From: Niabella sp.
GTDB taxonomy: Bacteria; Bacteroidota; Bacteroidia; Chitinophagales; Chitinophagaceae
Assembly (NCBI GenBank): GCA_017744715.1
Contig: JAGIAT010000008.1
Span: forward strand, 186,001-250,000
Direction of reading: 5' to 3'
Length of the DNA stretch: 64,000 nucleotides
Shown here: in pieces, positions 9,302 through 18,595 of the stretch
Numbering within the stretch: the first letter of the stretch is position 1
Layout: each line of letters starts with the position of its first letter
Translations under genes and position numbers: made by a program
Notes under the pieces: generated by a model
Database searches by the model: none
What the model was told of the DNA's origin: nothing
What the model saw: the letters and a program-made list of their open reading frames with translations, nothing else

Positions 9302-9937
9302 TCAGGGTTCCAGCGAAATGGGGTGTAACCCTGCGGTATACGGCTTTTGGAGTGCCGTGCGGATGATGTCCAGGTGCACCTGGTTGGTAATAAAGTCCGC
9401 ATGGGAGGCGTCTACAAATAAAATGGGCAGGGGCAACTGTTTAATATACTGCAGGTAGGTTTCCTGGATCCGTTGCAGGTATGCGTCCGGAATTTTCTGC
9501 TCATAGCTGCGCTGCCTTTTTTTGATGTTTTCCTGTAATTTTCGTACCGGTGCATGCAGGTAAATCAGTAACTGCGGCTGTATAAGCTGCTGCTGTACGA
9601 TTTCAAACAGGCGCTGGTAAAGCCTGTACTCGTCGTCGGAAAGCGTAACCCGGGCAAACAGCAGGGATTTGGTAAACAGGTAATCGCTGATCGTTAGCTG
9701 CTGGAACATGTTTTTTTGTACAAGCAGCTCCTGCAATTGCTTATACCGTTCGGCCATGAAAAACAATTCCAGCGGAAAGGCAAACTGTTGCGGGTTCTCG
9801 TAAAACTTGGGCAAAAAAGGGTTGTCTGCAAATTCTTCCAGCACCAGGCGCGCATTGTATGTTTTGCTCAATGCCGTGGCAAGGGTTGTTTTCCCTGCAC
9901 CAATATTTCCCTCAATAGTGATAAAATCGTACTGCAT
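9302..9937 (-). CDS. Deoxynucleoside kinase (deoxyadenosine/deoxyguanosine kinase family)
   Basis: This 211-residue protein is a deoxynucleoside kinase of the dNK/dCK family, which phosphorylates salvaged deoxynucleosides with ATP. The P-loop EGNIGAGKT is at residues 9-17, the catalytic acidic pair is in LVLEEFADNPFLPKFY near 33, a FFMAERYKQ helix lies near 68, and the Arg-rich lid is in KKRQRSYEQKIPD near 143. Length fits (200-220). It is transcribed with folK, which lies 35 bp upstream on the same strand; a folK-dNK pair is common in Bacteroidota. Specificity for dA, dG or dC is not readable here. Confidence 0.88.
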   Translation of the reverse strand: MQYDFITIEGNIGAGKTTLATALSKTYNARLVLEEFADNPFLPKFYENPQQFAFPLELFFMAERYKQLQELLVQKNMFQQLTISDYLFTKSLLFARVTLSDDEYRLYQRLFEIVQQQLIQPQLLIYLHAPVRKLQENIKKRQRSYEQKIPDAYLQRIQETYLQYIKQLPLPILFVDASHADFITNQVHLDIIRTALQKPYTAGLHPISLEP

Positions 9938-9972
9938 GTAACTGGCTGCAAAGTAAGTACAATTTCGAAACC

Positions 9973-10452
9973 TTATATTTTTTTTACGGCGGAATCATCA
10001 TTGACGGCATCAAGCAATTGGCGGATGGTTTGATGCAGTACCGGGTGTTGCCGTTCCGGGGCAATTTCATTCAGCGGTACCAATACAAACCGGCGTTCCT
10101 GCATCCGGGGATGGGGCAGGGTTACCAGGGGCTGCTTGCAAACCAGGTCATTGTACAAGAGAATATCGATATCGATCACCCGGGGACCGTACCGTTCGTT
10201 CCGCACCCGGCCCATATCCGCTTCGATCTTTAAGATCATTTGCATCAGCGGCTCCGGCTGCAATGCGGTGGCAACCTCGAGGGCCTGGTTGTAAAAGTCT
10301 GGCTGCTGCACCAACCCCCATGCAGCCGTTTCATAAATTGCTGAGGTTTTCTCTATGGGACCAATATGCCGTTCAATCAATGTACGGGCCTGTGCCAGAT
10401 GGGCGGTACGATCGCCCAGGTTTCCTCCTATTAATAAAAATACCCGGTTCAT
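9973..10452 (-). CDS. folK: 2-amino-4-hydroxy-6-hydroxymethyldihydropteridine diphosphokinase
   Basis: FolK transfers pyrophosphate from ATP to 6-hydroxymethyl-dihydropterin in folate synthesis, in the cytoplasm. The 159-residue protein shows LIGGNLGDR at residues 6-14, the substrate-binding GPRVIDIDILLYND near 90 with the two metal-binding Asp, and the signature LPHPRMQERRFVLVPLNEIAP region near 110-130 (given here in family terms). Length is typical. It is the upstream gene of a probable two-gene operon with the deoxynucleoside kinase. The 213-bp gap to the divergent sppA should hold both promoters. Confidence 0.95.
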   Translation of the reverse strand: MNRVFLLIGGNLGDRTAHLAQARTLIERHIGPIEKTSAIYETAAWGLVQQPDFYNQALEVATALQPEPLMQMILKIEADMGRVRNERYGPRVIDIDILLYNDLVCKQPLVTLPHPRMQERRFVLVPLNEIAPERQHPVLHQTIRQLLDAVNDDSAVKKI

Positions 10453-10665
10453 CCTAAATATATAAGCGATAATATTTTGGGGGTGCTGCCTTTTCTATTA
10501 TAGAGAAGTATGACCGCTGAGCTTTCACGGCGCCGTATTGTCATTGCCTCGCATTCGCTTCGTTTCTTTTGTTCTCTGCCGTTAATAAAAAGGTTCTGCA
10601 TCCCTGCCAAATATCTTTAATTTTGACATTTCATCAAAAGAAGATTCGTTTTAAAATTTATTATA

Positions 10666-12420
10666 ATGCGTTCCTTTTTTAAAATATTCCTGGCATCCTT
10701 CCTGGCGCTGCTTGTTTTTTGCGCTATCGGCTTTTTCTTTGTTATGGGGATGGCCAGCAGCGCGGTTTCCAGCTCCATGCCGGTAATCACCGATCCGTCC
10801 GTGCTGAAAATTAACCTGGCGGAGCCATTTACCGAGATCTCTTCCAAGGACGTTCAATCGATGGTACAGGCAAAATCGCTGGAAGAAACCCCCTCCTTAT
10901 ATGATGTGATCCGGCTGATCAGGAAGGCTAAAACCGATGACCGGATCAAGGCGATTTACCTGGAGGCAAATGGAAATGCCAACGGCTTTGCGTCCAGCGA
11001 CGAGATCCGGACCGCACTGGCGGATTTCAAAAGTTCAGGGAAGGAAATTATCGCGTTTGGAAATACCATGACCCAAAAAGCGTATGCCGTGGCCAATATT
11101 GCCAATAAAGTATATGTAAGTCCTTCCGGGGATTTTGAATGGGTAGGATACCGGGTAAGCTACCTGTTTTTGAAAGGCGCGCTGGACCGGCTGCAGATCA
11201 ATCCCCAGATCTTTTATGCGGGGAAGTTTAAAAGTGCTACGGAGCCGCTGCGCGCGGAGAAGATGACAGAGGCCAACCAGTTACAGACAAGCGTTTGGCT
11301 GAACGATCTTTATGCAGATCTTTTGCAAAAGACCGCCGCGGAGCGGAAACTGGATACGGCGGTTTTGCACCAATGGGCGAATGAGGGCCGCATTGTTACT
11401 CCCCAGGTAGCCCTGGAGCACAAACTGATCGATGGTGTTCGTTATGATGATGAACTGCAGTCGGAGATCAAGCGGCAGCTGAAAATAGACAGCACGGATA
11501 AAATAAATTTTGTAAGCATCGGTCAGTATGCGCAGGTAAATAAAGACCTGGGCGGCAGCGGTGAGAAAATAGCGCTGATCTATGCCGCCGGAAATATTGT
11601 GGATGGAAAGGAAGAGGAAGGCGTGATCAGTGATGGTATGTATGTAGACCTGTTGCGAAAGGCGCGGCTGGATCCCTCCATCAAGGCCATCGTGGTACGT
11701 GTAAACTCGGGTGGTGGCAGCGCGTTGGCCAGCGATCACATCTGGCGGGAAATGAAGCTGGCCCGGGCCGTGAAGCCGCTGATGGTAAGCTTTGGAGATG
11801 TGGCGGCATCCGGCGGCTATTATATGTCCTGTGCCGCGGACAGTATTTTTGCGTTGCCGGGCACGCTTACCGGATCCATCGGTGTATTTGGCGTGATACC
11901 GGATATGAGTGCATTCCTGAAAAATAAACTGGGTGTAACGTTTGATGGGGTAAGTACCGGCCCGCTGGCCAATGCCGGCTCCATTGATCATCCTATGACA
12001 GAACAGGAGAAGAAGATCGTGCAGGGCAGCATCGAACGGGTTTATGACCAGTTTAAACAGCGCGTGGCGGAAGGGCGTAAGAAAGATACCGCTTATGTAG
12101 AAACCATTGCCCAGGGGCGTGTATGGACGGGGTTACGGGCAAAGGAGATCGGGCTGATTGACGCTTATGGTGGTTTGCAGGATGCCATCAATGCAGCTGC
12201 AAAAAAAGCAGGCCTGAAAGAATTTTCAGTAAAAGAGTATCCGCGGTATGGCAATTTGCTGGAACGGATCCTGGGCTTTAATAAGAGCAGTAGTGCGGAA
12301 GCGATGGTGAAGCAGGAACTGGGACCAGACTATGCAAAGGTGTATCAGCAGCTGAAATCCGTAAAACAAATGACCAACAGTGTGCAGGCCCGGTTGCCAT
12401 TTGAATTTTTTGTTCAGTAG
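10666..12420 (+). CDS. sppA: Signal peptide peptidase SppA, 67K type
   Basis: This 584-residue protein is the long, tandem-domain SppA that clears signal peptides left in the membrane. One N-terminal membrane anchor (about residues 5-28) is followed by two clp-protease-like domains. The catalytic Lys is in GKFKSATEP (Lys189, N-terminal domain) and the nucleophile Ser in GDVAASGGYYMSC (Ser382, C-terminal domain), the same split dyad as in E. coli SppA. GTLTGSIGVFG follows the Ser as expected. Length matches the 67K form (about 590-620). It stands alone, 89 bp ahead of an ABC-2 permease on the same strand. Confidence 0.95.
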   Translation: MRSFFKIFLASFLALLVFCAIGFFFVMGMASSAVSSSMPVITDPSVLKINLAEPFTEISSKDVQSMVQAKSLEETPSLYDVIRLIRKAKTDDRIKAIYLEANGNANGFASSDEIRTALADFKSSGKEIIAFGNTMTQKAYAVANIANKVYVSPSGDFEWVGYRVSYLFLKGALDRLQINPQIFYAGKFKSATEPLRAEKMTEANQLQTSVWLNDLYADLLQKTAAERKLDTAVLHQWANEGRIVTPQVALEHKLIDGVRYDDELQSEIKRQLKIDSTDKINFVSIGQYAQVNKDLGGSGEKIALIYAAGNIVDGKEEEGVISDGMYVDLLRKARLDPSIKAIVVRVNSGGGSALASDHIWREMKLARAVKPLMVSFGDVAASGGYYMSCAADSIFALPGTLTGSIGVFGVIPDMSAFLKNKLGVTFDGVSTGPLANAGSIDHPMTEQEKKIVQGSIERVYDQFKQRVAEGRKKDTAYVETIAQGRVWTGLRAKEIGLIDAYGGLQDAINAAAKKAGLKEFSVKEYPRYGNLLERILGFNKSSSAEAMVKQELGPDYAKVYQQLKSVKQMTNSVQARLPFEFFVQ

Positions 12421-12509
12421 ATAATAATGAACAGGGCAACGAATAGAATGAAATCCGGAACTTCTGATAACAAAGGTATATTGAATAAATCGGGCATTAA
12501 CGAATTGAA

Positions 12510-13598
12510 ATGAAGTATCGTCAGTCACGGGCTCTTTGGGCCATTACGAAGGCAAGTTTTAAAGCAATATTCAGCCAGCCTTCTTCGCTTTTTTTTAGCT
12601 TACTGTTCCCGATTGTATTTATCCTGATCTTCGGAGCGTTTACCGACAGGCCACCGGCTGCAAGAAGCGTGGCCATTGATCCAATGGGGGATACCACCGG
12701 TGTTTTTTTAGACAGTCTTGTAAGCAGCGGATTTATAAACGTGGTGCCGTATAAAGATACCGCTGTCCGCAACGCCGATCTGAGTAAGGGAAAGCTGGAT
12801 GCCGTATTGCGGATCGGGGGTGCCGCCGATACTGCCGGTGTGCAGGTATTGCTCCGGACCAGCGAGGCGGGGGCCGCGGCGCTGCCGGCATTGGTGCGTA
12901 CGATTGATTATGCAGCGCTCCGCATGCAGCTTCAAACCGCACATATAAAGAAGAACTATTCCATTCAGACGGAGATTGTGCCGGGAAAAAAATACCGTTC
13001 CATCGACTTTGTGCTACCCGGGCAGCTGGGCTTTTCCGTATTGTTTGCAACTTTATTTGGCATCGCCTTTATCTTTTTTAACCTCCGGGAACAACTGGTA
13101 TTAAAACGGTTTTATGCATCACCGGTAAAAAAACTCAATATCCTGATAGGGATCGGGGTTAGCCGGCTTTTTTTTCAGCTGATCAATGTGGTGGTGCTGA
13201 TCCTGTTTGGCCACTTCTTCCTACATTTTACACTGGTGCATGGCGTGCTCACATTTGTGGAGATGTTGCTACTGTCGGTGGTGATGCTGTTCCTGCTGCT
13301 GGGGGTAGGCCTTATCATCAGCAGCATTGCAAAAAACGATACGGTCATCCCGTTAATGATCAATGTTTTCGGGTTTCCGCAGATCCTGCTTTCCGGAACC
13401 TTTTTTTCCGTGGGTGTATTTCCGAAATGGATGCAGCGTCTTTGTGAGCTGCTGCCGCTCACCCAGTTTAATAATGCCATGCGCAAAGTATCATTTGAAG
13501 GCCTCCACCTTTACGACTGCTGGAAGGAATTGGGATACCTGGGCATCTGGATCGCGGTTGTTTATTTCACTGTTTCGCGGATCATGCGATGGGAATAA
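12510..13598 (+). CDS. ABC-2 type transporter permease
   Basis: This 362-residue membrane protein has the ABC-2 export permease layout: one N-terminal helix (SLLFPIVFILIFGAF, about residues 28-44), a large non-membrane region to about 165, then five or so C-terminal helices from SVLFATLFGIAFIFF to the end, with the family pattern FGFPQILLSGTFFSVGVFP near 288. Such permeases export drugs, lipids or polysaccharides with a separate ATPase. No ATP-binding gene is adjacent on either side, so the partner must be encoded elsewhere or the permease is an orphan. Start is the ATG at 12510 (MKYRQSRALWAI). Confidence 0.85.
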   Translation: MKYRQSRALWAITKASFKAIFSQPSSLFFSLLFPIVFILIFGAFTDRPPAARSVAIDPMGDTTGVFLDSLVSSGFINVVPYKDTAVRNADLSKGKLDAVLRIGGAADTAGVQVLLRTSEAGAAALPALVRTIDYAALRMQLQTAHIKKNYSIQTEIVPGKKYRSIDFVLPGQLGFSVLFATLFGIAFIFFNLREQLVLKRFYASPVKKLNILIGIGVSRLFFQLINVVVLILFGHFFLHFTLVHGVLTFVEMLLLSVVMLFLLLGVGLIISSIAKNDTVIPLMINVFGFPQILLSGTFFSVGVFPKWMQRLCELLPLTQFNNAMRKVSFEGLHLYDCWKELGYLGIWIAVVYFTVSRIMRWE

Positions 13599-13664
13599 GG
13601 GTTTAATATTTTATTACTAATATTGCCGCATAAATTTACCATCCAGGAAGTTGATTTTTAGTAC

Positions 13665-14165
13665 ATGAAATATATAAAACTTTTTATTTTCAGTGCAGTG
13701 GTCCTTTTGCTGGCCATTACCGGTGTAACGCTTTTGCTGCCTGCCCATGTACGGGTATCACGGGCCGTAAATCTGTATGCGGGGAACGACTCGGTACTGA
13801 ACCAGGTAAAGGACCTGGCTCAATGGAAAAACTGGTATCCGGGATTTGATACCCTGGAGCTGAAAGATGCAGTTGTTGCCAATGGCCGGGTAATCAGCGC
13901 TTCTGTAAAGAATGTACAACTGCAGGTGATCAATAGTACGGATTCACTGGTGACTGTTCAAATGAAAAAAGGGAAGCAGCCGGTGCGCAACAACTGGAAA
14001 CTGATCCGTTACGCCCATTCGGATTCTTTAACGCTTCAGAATTATATGGAGTTTGATTTTAAATGGTATCCCTGGGAACGTTTCTCGGGTCTCCTGCTGG
14101 ACGGCTCCTATGGCCGCATCATGGAGCAGGGATTAAGGCAGCTGAAAGAGCAGATGCACAAATAG
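13665..14165 (+). CDS. SRPBCC-like (polyketide cyclase/START fold) membrane-anchored protein
   Basis: This 166-residue protein begins with a membrane anchor (IFSAVVLLLAITGVTLLLP, about residues 7-25). The rest fits the SRPBCC ligand-binding fold seen in many Bacteroidota proteins called polyketide cyclase: VRVSRAVNLYAGNDSVLNQV, then LAQWKNWYPGFDTLE (the W-x-x-WxP signature), central strands, and a C-terminal amphipathic helix (GSYGRIMEQGLRQLKEQM). The function is unknown; no ligand can be inferred. The call rests on the overall pattern rather than on catalytic residues. Confidence 0.65.
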   Translation: MKYIKLFIFSAVVLLLAITGVTLLLPAHVRVSRAVNLYAGNDSVLNQVKDLAQWKNWYPGFDTLELKDAVVANGRVISASVKNVQLQVINSTDSLVTVQMKKGKQPVRNNWKLIRYAHSDSLTLQNYMEFDFKWYPWERFSGLLLDGSYGRIMEQGLRQLKEQMHK

Positions 14166-14394
14166 CTGGAGCCGCAAAGACCCGAAGACACAAAGTATCA
14201 CAAAGAACAGGAATAAGGCCTTTGTGCTTCTTAGAATCTTCGTGGCGAACATCAGACCCACCGCGTCTTTGCTCCTTTGTCCCGAAAGCTTTCGGGATTG
14301 CGTGAAATAAAACCACGAAAACGGAAAGACACCAGGAAACACAAAGAGGAATTTAAGCTTAGTGTGCATCTTTGTGCCTTGTGGCAGAGCGCTC
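14166..14394. repeat. Intergenic dispersed-repeat text with an 18-bp perfect palindrome
   Basis: This convergent gap between the SRPBCC gene and queG is filled with CACAAAG / CTTTGTG / CTTCGTGGC words in both orientations, the well-known kind of Bacteroidota intergenic repeat, which can fold back on itself. At 14280-14297 lies a perfect 18-bp palindrome with half-site TCCCGAAAG. It could serve as a bidirectional terminator substitute, though there is no T tract. No gene is supported. Confidence 0.6.
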
Positions 14395-15324
14395 TTAGCT
14401 TTTAATAAACTCCAGGTTGCGCTGAATGCCCCTGAGCCTGGTACGCTTGATCGGCGAGTGTTTAAACACTTTCCGGAACTGTTCTTCTGAAAATGCTTCC
14501 CATTCCCTGGTGGATAGATTCAGAATCTCCGGAAGCGGCGCAAAGGCTTTCTGCTGGTGAGGCTTACTGAACCGGTTCCAGGGGCAAACGTCCTGGCAGG
14601 CATCACAGCCAAATACCCAGTCCTGGAACTGTCCCTTTACTTCATCCGGTATCAGTGCTTCTTTTAATTCAATCGTAAAATAGGAAATACATTTACTGCC
14701 GTCCACCACTTTCTCCGGTAAGATGGCTCCGGTTGGACAGGCGTCGAGGCACTTGGTACAACTACCGCAAAAATCGTTGCTGTAAGGGTCGTCGTATTGC
14801 AATGGCAGGTCTGTAATGAGGGTGGCAATAAAGTAAAAAGAGCCGGCACCTTTTACCAGCAGGTTCCCGTTCTTTCCAATCCACCCGAGTCCGCTTCTGC
14901 GGGCCCAGGTCCGTTCCAGCACCGGCGCCGAATCTACAAAGCCCCGCCCGTTAACTTCGCCGATCTGCTCCCGGATATATTGCAGCAGGGCATTCAACCG
15001 CGCACGGATCACCTCATGATAATCCTGCCCGTAAGCATATTTGGAAACACGGGGGCCATCGGTTTGCTGCAGTTGCGGCGGGTAATAATTCATCAGCAGG
15101 GTGATCACAGAACGGGCACCGGGTACCAGCCTGGCAGGGTCGATCCTCAGGTCGAAATGATTTTCCATGTATTGCATGCTCCCGTGCATGCCTTTCGACA
15201 GCCATTGTTCCAGCTTCCGGGCATCATCTTCCAGCTGTACCGCTTTTGCGATACCGCAATAGTCAAAGCCCAGTTCCCGGCTGTACCGTTTAATGAGCTG
15301 CGTATGCTGTTCGATCGGATTCAC
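14395..15324 (-). CDS. queG: Epoxyqueuosine reductase QueG
   Basis: QueG reduces epoxyqueuosine to queuosine in tRNA, the last step of queuosine synthesis, using cobalamin and two [4Fe-4S] clusters. The cluster ligands are clear: CGSCTKCLDACPTGAI and, further on, CDACQDVCPWNRF. DSAPVLERTWARRSGLGWIGKNG is split here as DSAPVLERTWA and GLGWIGKNG, both family motifs near residues 125-145. The frame is open 47 codons upstream to an ATG at 15465, but that part is low in family likeness; the GTG at 15324 (MNPIEQHTQ) gives 309 residues, the usual size. The C-terminal HEAT-like extension of some QueGs is absent. Confidence 0.93.
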   Translation of the reverse strand: MNPIEQHTQLIKRYSRELGFDYCGIAKAVQLEDDARKLEQWLSKGMHGSMQYMENHFDLRIDPARLVPGARSVITLLMNYYPPQLQQTDGPRVSKYAYGQDYHEVIRARLNALLQYIREQIGEVNGRGFVDSAPVLERTWARRSGLGWIGKNGNLLVKGAGSFYFIATLITDLPLQYDDPYSNDFCGSCTKCLDACPTGAILPEKVVDGSKCISYFTIELKEALIPDEVKGQFQDWVFGCDACQDVCPWNRFSKPHQQKAFAPLPEILNLSTREWEAFSEEQFRKVFKHSPIKRTRLRGIQRNLEFIKS

Positions 15325-15639
15325 CGCGGTAAAATTATTAAATAAACCGGTAAATCTGGTTTGGTAAAACCTGCCTGTTGTATAAGGGCCCGTAGTAGTT
15401 GTAAGCCGCCTGTTGATTTTAGCAGGACGAGCCGGAAAGCAGCCTGCTAAAATTTCATAAAACATTTATTTTGACTGCATTATAGTCAGGTTGTAGCCAA
15501 TTTTCCTGACAAAATTTCCATAAAAACCGGCTTGGATTTTGATTTGCTATCTCAATACCGGTTACAACGACCTGATCCTGGTGCGCAGGCATTCAGAATC
15601 CAAAATCAGGTAACTTGTGATCATTAACATATATAAATT

Positions 15640-18234
15640 ATGAATCTGGGAAATTTTACAATTAAAGCAGCGGAGGCATTTCAACAGGCCCAGCAATTGG
15701 CCTTTAATGCTAAAAATCCGAATATAGAAGTAGAGCATATCCTGAAGGCATTGCTGGACCAGGAAGATTCACCCGTTGAATATCTTTTAAAGAAAAACAA
15801 CGTAACCCTGAACCTGGTACATACCAAATTGGATGAGCTCATCAAAAAATTGCCTGTTACCAATGGCGAGCCGGCACAGCAGATCAGCCGCGATGCCAAC
15901 AATGTTGTTTTAAGGGCGGGGGCCTCATTAAAACAATTCGACGATGAATTTATTACCCCCGAGCACCTGCTGCTGGCCATCGTGCAGGGTAACGATGCTA
16001 CGGCAAAGTTGCTGAAGGATGCCGGTCTTACGGAGAAAGGACTTGTTACTGCGATCAAAGATCTGCGGAAAGGAGGAACGGTTTCCTCCCAAACACAGTC
16101 GCAGGAGTTCAATGCACTCAATAAATATGCAAAAAATCTGAATGAACTGGCGCGCCAGGGTAAACTGGATCCTGTTATCGGTCGTGATGAAGAGATCCGC
16201 CGTACACTGCATATCCTGAGCCGCCGTACCAAAAATAACCCGATCCTTGTAGGGGAACCAGGGGTAGGTAAAACCGCCATCGTAGAAGGCCTGGCCCACC
16301 GGATCATTAATGGCGATGTACCGGAAAATCTGAAGTCGAAAGTGATCTATGCGCTGGATATGGGTTTGCTGATCGCCGGAGCCAAATATAAAGGGGAATT
16401 TGAAGAGCGTTTGAAAGGCGTGGTAAAAGAGGTAAGCGGAAGCGACGGGGAGATCATTTTGTTTATTGATGAGATCCATACCCTCGTGGGCGCAGGAGGC
16501 GGAGAAGGGGCTATGGACGCCGCCAATATCCTGAAACCGGCGTTGGCACGTGGTGAACTGCGGGCTGTAGGTGCCACTACATTAAATGAATACCAGAAGT
16601 TTTTTGAGAAAGATAAGGCGCTGGAACGGCGTTTTCAGAAGGTGATCGTGGATGAGCCTTCGGTGGATGATGCCATTTCCATTTTGCGCGGACTGAAAGA
16701 TAAATATGAAACCCACCACCATGTGCGCATTAAGGACGAGGCCATCATTGCGGCAGTGGAATTATCGCACCGGTATATTACTGACCGCTACCTGCCGGAT
16801 AAAGCCATTGATTTGGTGGATGAAAGTGCCGCTAAATTACGGTTGGAAATGAACTCCATGCCGGAGGAGCTGGACCGGCTGAACCGGCATATCCGCCAGT
16901 TGGAAATAGAACGCGAAGCGATCAAACGGGAGAATGATGATGAAAAATTAAAACAGCTCAATACCGATATCGCCAACCTGTCTGTAGAACGGGATACGCT
17001 GAAAGCCAAGTGGCAGGAAGAAAAAGAACTGGTGGAAAAGATACAGGCCGGCAAGTCGAAGATCGAAGACTATAAGATCGAAGCCGAAAAAGCCGAGCGC
17101 AACGGCGATTATGGCCGGGTGGCAGAGATCCGCTATGGTAAGATAAAAGAGGAAGAGGAAAACATTAACCGGTTTACAAAAGAGCTGAACGATACAGCTG
17201 AAAGCCGTTTGCTGAAAGAAGAAGTGGACGCAGAGGATATTGCCGAAAGCATTGCTAAAGCTACCGGTATACCGGTTACCAAGATGTTGCAGAGTGATAA
17301 GGAGCGGCTGCTGAACCTGGAGGCCCATCTGCATCAGCGGGTAGTAGGCCAGGATGAGGCCATCACCGCCGTTGCGGACGCCGTGCGCAGAAGCAGGGCC
17401 GGTTTACAGGATCCCCGTAAGCCCATCGGGTCCTTTATTTTCCTGGGTACCACCGGTGTGGGTAAAACAGAGTTGGCAAAGGCCCTGGCGGAATTCCTTT
17501 TTGACGACGAAAGTATGATGACCCGTATCGATATGAGTGAATACCAGGAAAAACATACGGTAAGCCGTTTGGTGGGGGCACCTCCCGGGTATGTGGGGTA
17601 TGATGAAGGTGGCCAGTTAACCGAAGCCGTACGCCGTAAGCCTTACAGCGTGGTGTTACTGGATGAAATTGAAAAGGCGCACCCGGATGTGTGGAATGTG
17701 TTGCTGCAGGTGCTGGACGACGGACGGTTAACGGATAACAAGGGCCGGGTGGTAAACTTTAAGAATACCATCATTATCATGACCAGCAATATCGGCAGTC
17801 ATATAATTCAGAATGCTTTTGAAGATGTTACTGAAAAGACCGTGGATGAGGCTACAGAAAAAGCAAAAACAGAAGTGATGAGTTTATTAAGGGAAACCAT
17901 CCGCCCCGAATTCCTGAACCGGGTTGATGAAATCATTATGTTCCACCCGCTGTTGAAAAAAAATATTGTAGATATTGTGAAGATACAGCTGGAAGCTTTG
18001 AAGAAGCTGGTGGCCCAGAACGGTATCCAGTTGGAATTTAGCAACTATGCGCTGGAATTTCTTGCGGAGCAGGGGTATGATCCCCAGTTTGGAGCCCGGC
18101 CGCTGAAACGGCTGATCCAGAAAGAAATTGTCAACCAGTTGAGTAAACGAATCCTGCAGGGAGACCTGGACCGGACCAAACCGGTACTGGTGGATGTATT
18201 TGATAACATGGTTGTTTTCAGGAACGATAAATAA
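15640..18234 (+). CDS. clpB: ATP-dependent chaperone ClpB
   Basis: ClpB is the cytosolic hexameric disaggregase working with DnaK. All parts are in place in 864 residues: the Clp N domain (about 1-145, two repeats), AAA+ domain 1 with Walker A GEPGVGKT at 205-212, the coiled M domain (about 400-530, rich in charged heptads), and AAA+ domain 2 with Walker A GTTGVGKT at 603-610 followed by FLNRVDEIIMFHPL near 755. No ClpP-binding IGF/L tripeptide loop was noticed, which fits ClpB and not ClpA/C. The first residues MNLGNFTIKAAEA are typical of the Bacteroidota form. It is a single gene closed by a strong hairpin terminator just downstream. Confidence 0.97.
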   Translation: MNLGNFTIKAAEAFQQAQQLAFNAKNPNIEVEHILKALLDQEDSPVEYLLKKNNVTLNLVHTKLDELIKKLPVTNGEPAQQISRDANNVVLRAGASLKQFDDEFITPEHLLLAIVQGNDATAKLLKDAGLTEKGLVTAIKDLRKGGTVSSQTQSQEFNALNKYAKNLNELARQGKLDPVIGRDEEIRRTLHILSRRTKNNPILVGEPGVGKTAIVEGLAHRIINGDVPENLKSKVIYALDMGLLIAGAKYKGEFEERLKGVVKEVSGSDGEIILFIDEIHTLVGAGGGEGAMDAANILKPALARGELRAVGATTLNEYQKFFEKDKALERRFQKVIVDEPSVDDAISILRGLKDKYETHHHVRIKDEAIIAAVELSHRYITDRYLPDKAIDLVDESAAKLRLEMNSMPEELDRLNRHIRQLEIEREAIKRENDDEKLKQLNTDIANLSVERDTLKAKWQEEKELVEKIQAGKSKIEDYKIEAEKAERNGDYGRVAEIRYGKIKEEEENINRFTKELNDTAESRLLKEEVDAEDIAESIAKATGIPVTKMLQSDKERLLNLEAHLHQRVVGQDEAITAVADAVRRSRAGLQDPRKPIGSFIFLGTTGVGKTELAKALAEFLFDDESMMTRIDMSEYQEKHTVSRLVGAPPGYVGYDEGGQLTEAVRRKPYSVVLLDEIEKAHPDVWNVLLQVLDDGRLTDNKGRVVNFKNTIIIMTSNIGSHIIQNAFEDVTEKTVDEATEKAKTEVMSLLRETIRPEFLNRVDEIIMFHPLLKKNIVDIVKIQLEALKKLVAQNGIQLEFSNYALEFLAEQGYDPQFGARPLKRLIQKEIVNQLSKRILQGDLDRTKPVLVDVFDNMVVFRNDK

Positions 18235-18256
18235 TCCGGACGGAAGAAGGAACTGT

Positions 18257-18283
18257 ATCCCCGCAACTGCGGGGATTTTTTTT
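18257..18283 (+). terminator. Rho-independent terminator of clpB
   Basis: ATCCCCGC at 18257-18264, a 4-base loop and GCGGGGAT at 18269-18276 form a perfect 8-bp GC-rich stem followed by a run of T. It begins 23 bp after the clpB stop codon. The rest of the gap to 18595 is A/T-rich and should hold the promoter of the next gene; I see no gene in it. Confidence 0.9.
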
Positions 18284-18595
18284 GAAAACCGGGAAGGCCT
18301 GCCCCGTACATACAAACGGTTGATCGTTTTTTTAACGCGTCATTTATATTGCTTCCCGGGGAGCGGCCGTTATTGAAAACCGGGAATGGCTAAAATGAAT
18401 TCAATGATGCTTTTTGTATGTTCATAATCAGAGAGTTGTGTATGATTGTTTCTTATCTCAAAGAAAAAAATTATAACAAGAAAAAAAAAATTATCTTCAA
18501 CCGCTTTTTTGAGATATTTGTTGTATTTATGTATTGATTTTTAAAAGTTTAAAAATCAACGCCGCCCTTCCAAACCAGAAAAATTTTTAAATTGT

